Source: Flavobacteriaceae bacterium UBA3078
GTDB taxonomy: Bacteria; Bacteroidota; Bacteroidia; Flavobacteriales; Flavobacteriaceae
Direction of reading: 5' to 3'
Assembly: GCA_002366675.1 (NCBI GenBank)
Contig: DFBO01000276.1
Coordinates: 25,583-30,952 of the forward strand
Length of the DNA: 5,370 nt
Shown: positions 4,685 through 5,370 of the stretch, piece by piece
How the letters are laid out: each line of letters opens with the position of its first letter
Position numbering within the stretch: position 1 is the stretch's first letter
Notes under the pieces: generated by a model
Database searches by the model: none
Told to the model about the DNA's origin: nothing
Seen by the model: the letters and a program-made list of their open reading frames with translations, nothing else
Translations under genes and position numbers: made by a program

Positions 4685-4731
4685 AGGTGATGCATTTCGT
4701 CGATTTTTGTAATATCAACAAGAATAAGGGT

Positions 4732-5370
4732 TTAGAGCATTTTTGCTAATTCATAAAAATGATATCCATTTAAAAGCGATTTAATATCCATTTTTCGTTT
4801 TCCAGGAAGCTTAATTTCTTTAATATTAATATAACCTTCTTTAACTGCAACCTTTAGCTCTTTTTTAGATGAAACAATATGTCCAATTGAAAAATCATGA
4901 GCTTCATTTTCTATTTCTGAAGCATAGATCTTAATTTCTAAAGTATCTTCTCCATTTTGTAAATAAGTCCAAGCTGCAGGATATGGGCTTAAACCTCTAA
5001 TCTTATTGTAAATATTGGTTAAGGAGCCTTCCCAATTAATTTTACAATTATCTCTATTTAGCTTGTAGGCTGTTTTAGTTTCTTCTTCTTGTGGTTGAGC
5101 AATAGTTTTAACCTTATTGGTTTCAATTAGTTTAACAGTGTCTAAAACTAATTGGCTTCCAGCATGCATGAGCTTATCATGTAAACAGCCAGCATCTTCT
5201 TTTTCGTCAATTTCAATGGCTTCTTGTAAGATAATTTCGCCAGTATCAATTTTTTCATCTATAAAAAAGGTAGAAACACCTGTTTTACTTTCTCCATTTA
5301 TAATAGCCCAATTAATTGGTGCAGCACCACGATAGTCTGGTAGAAGTGATGCATGTAAGTTAAATGTGCC
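4732..5370 (-). CDS. fmt: Methionyl-tRNA formyltransferase, C-terminal two thirds (N-terminus outside window)
   Basis: The minus-strand frame is open from the right edge to the stop at 4732 (212 residues), so the ATG at 5169 is internal. About the first 100 of roughly 315 residues are missing. The visible start GTFNLHASLLPDYRGAAPIN contains the catalytic Asn and His of the formyltransferase active site (N4 and H6 of the visible part). IDTGEIIL follows with the partner Asp (D42), spaced 36 from the His as in the family. Then come the linker AGCLHDKLMHAGSQLVLDTV and the C-terminal tRNA-binding OB-like domain: NCKINWEGSLTNIYNKIRGLSPYPAAW through KLPGKRKM. Fmt uses 10-formyl-tetrahydrofolate to formylate Met on the initiator tRNA, in the cytoplasm. 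The gene looks intact. HU follows 189 bases downstream on the same strand with its own promoter. No clear terminator hairpin was found right after the fmt stop. Confidence 0.96.
   Translation of the reverse strand, partial: GTFNLHASLLPDYRGAAPINWAIINGESKTGVSTFFIDEKIDTGEIILQEAIEIDEKEDAGCLHDKLMHAGSQLVLDTVKLIETNKVKTIAQPQEEETKTAYKLNRDNCKINWEGSLTNIYNKIRGLSPYPAAWTYLQNGEDTLEIKIYASEIENEAHDFSIGHIVSSKKELKVAVKEGYINIKEIKLPGKRKMDIKSLLNGYHFYELAKML

Noticed and set aside
4647..4690. Inverted repeat as terminator of fmt
   Set aside because: The stem is short with a 23-base loop and a bulge, and no T run follows on the minus strand.
5117..5335. Plus-strand open frame of 72 codons
   Set aside because: It lies wholly antisense to the conserved fmt coding sequence, has no recognisable domain and no upstream promoter; it is a shadow frame.

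Overview
The window looks like a chromosomal piece of a low-GC member of the Bacteroidota, most likely a marine-type Flavobacteriia. The evidence is the strongly AT-rich base composition, promoter elements of the Bacteroidota type (TTTG spaced 19 nt from TAnnTTTG), no Shine-Dalgarno sites, and proteins whose wording matches the flavobacterial versions of HU, YqgE, the START-like protein and Fmt. This is a judgement from recognition, not from a database search.

Layout. Positions 2-391 (+) hold the C-terminal end of a protein with two TPR repeats, cut by the left edge. Right behind it, 406-728 (+) is a broken gene for a DinB/YfiT-type bacillithiol transferase, with an ATA where the start should be, a large internal deletion with a frame change, and a nonsense codon. 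A hairpin at 759-786 separates it from a minus-strand outer-membrane beta-barrel gene (807-1619). The 398-base gap 1620-2017 has no protein gene. It holds a 13-base palindrome, a promoter-like -7 element and a good plus-strand terminator, which together outline a possible small RNA of about 134 nt, followed by the terminator of the next gene. An elongator tRNA-Met(CAT) lies at 2018-2091 (-) with a clean upstream promoter at 2199-2229.

The right half is a block of housekeeping genes: a START-like protein (2316-2702, +), a class IV PLP aminotransferase/lyase (2756-3604, +), then on the minus strand yqgE (3597-4157), an HU-family protein (4270-4542) and the N-terminally cut fmt gene (4732-5370). 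The two plus-strand genes are separated by a terminator that sits inside the promoter/leader of the second gene. The aminotransferase and yqgE converge and overlap by 8 bases.

Working together: Fmt formylates initiator Met-tRNA, HU compacts DNA, and the class IV enzyme makes either an amino acid or the p-aminobenzoate precursor of folate. Nothing shows that these genes form one pathway; the block reads as conserved core-genome neighbourhood. I found no mobile element, CRISPR array or defence system. The items most worth a second look are the decayed bacillithiol transferase, the candidate small RNA with its divergent regulatory region, and the promoter-terminator nesting at 2724-2758.
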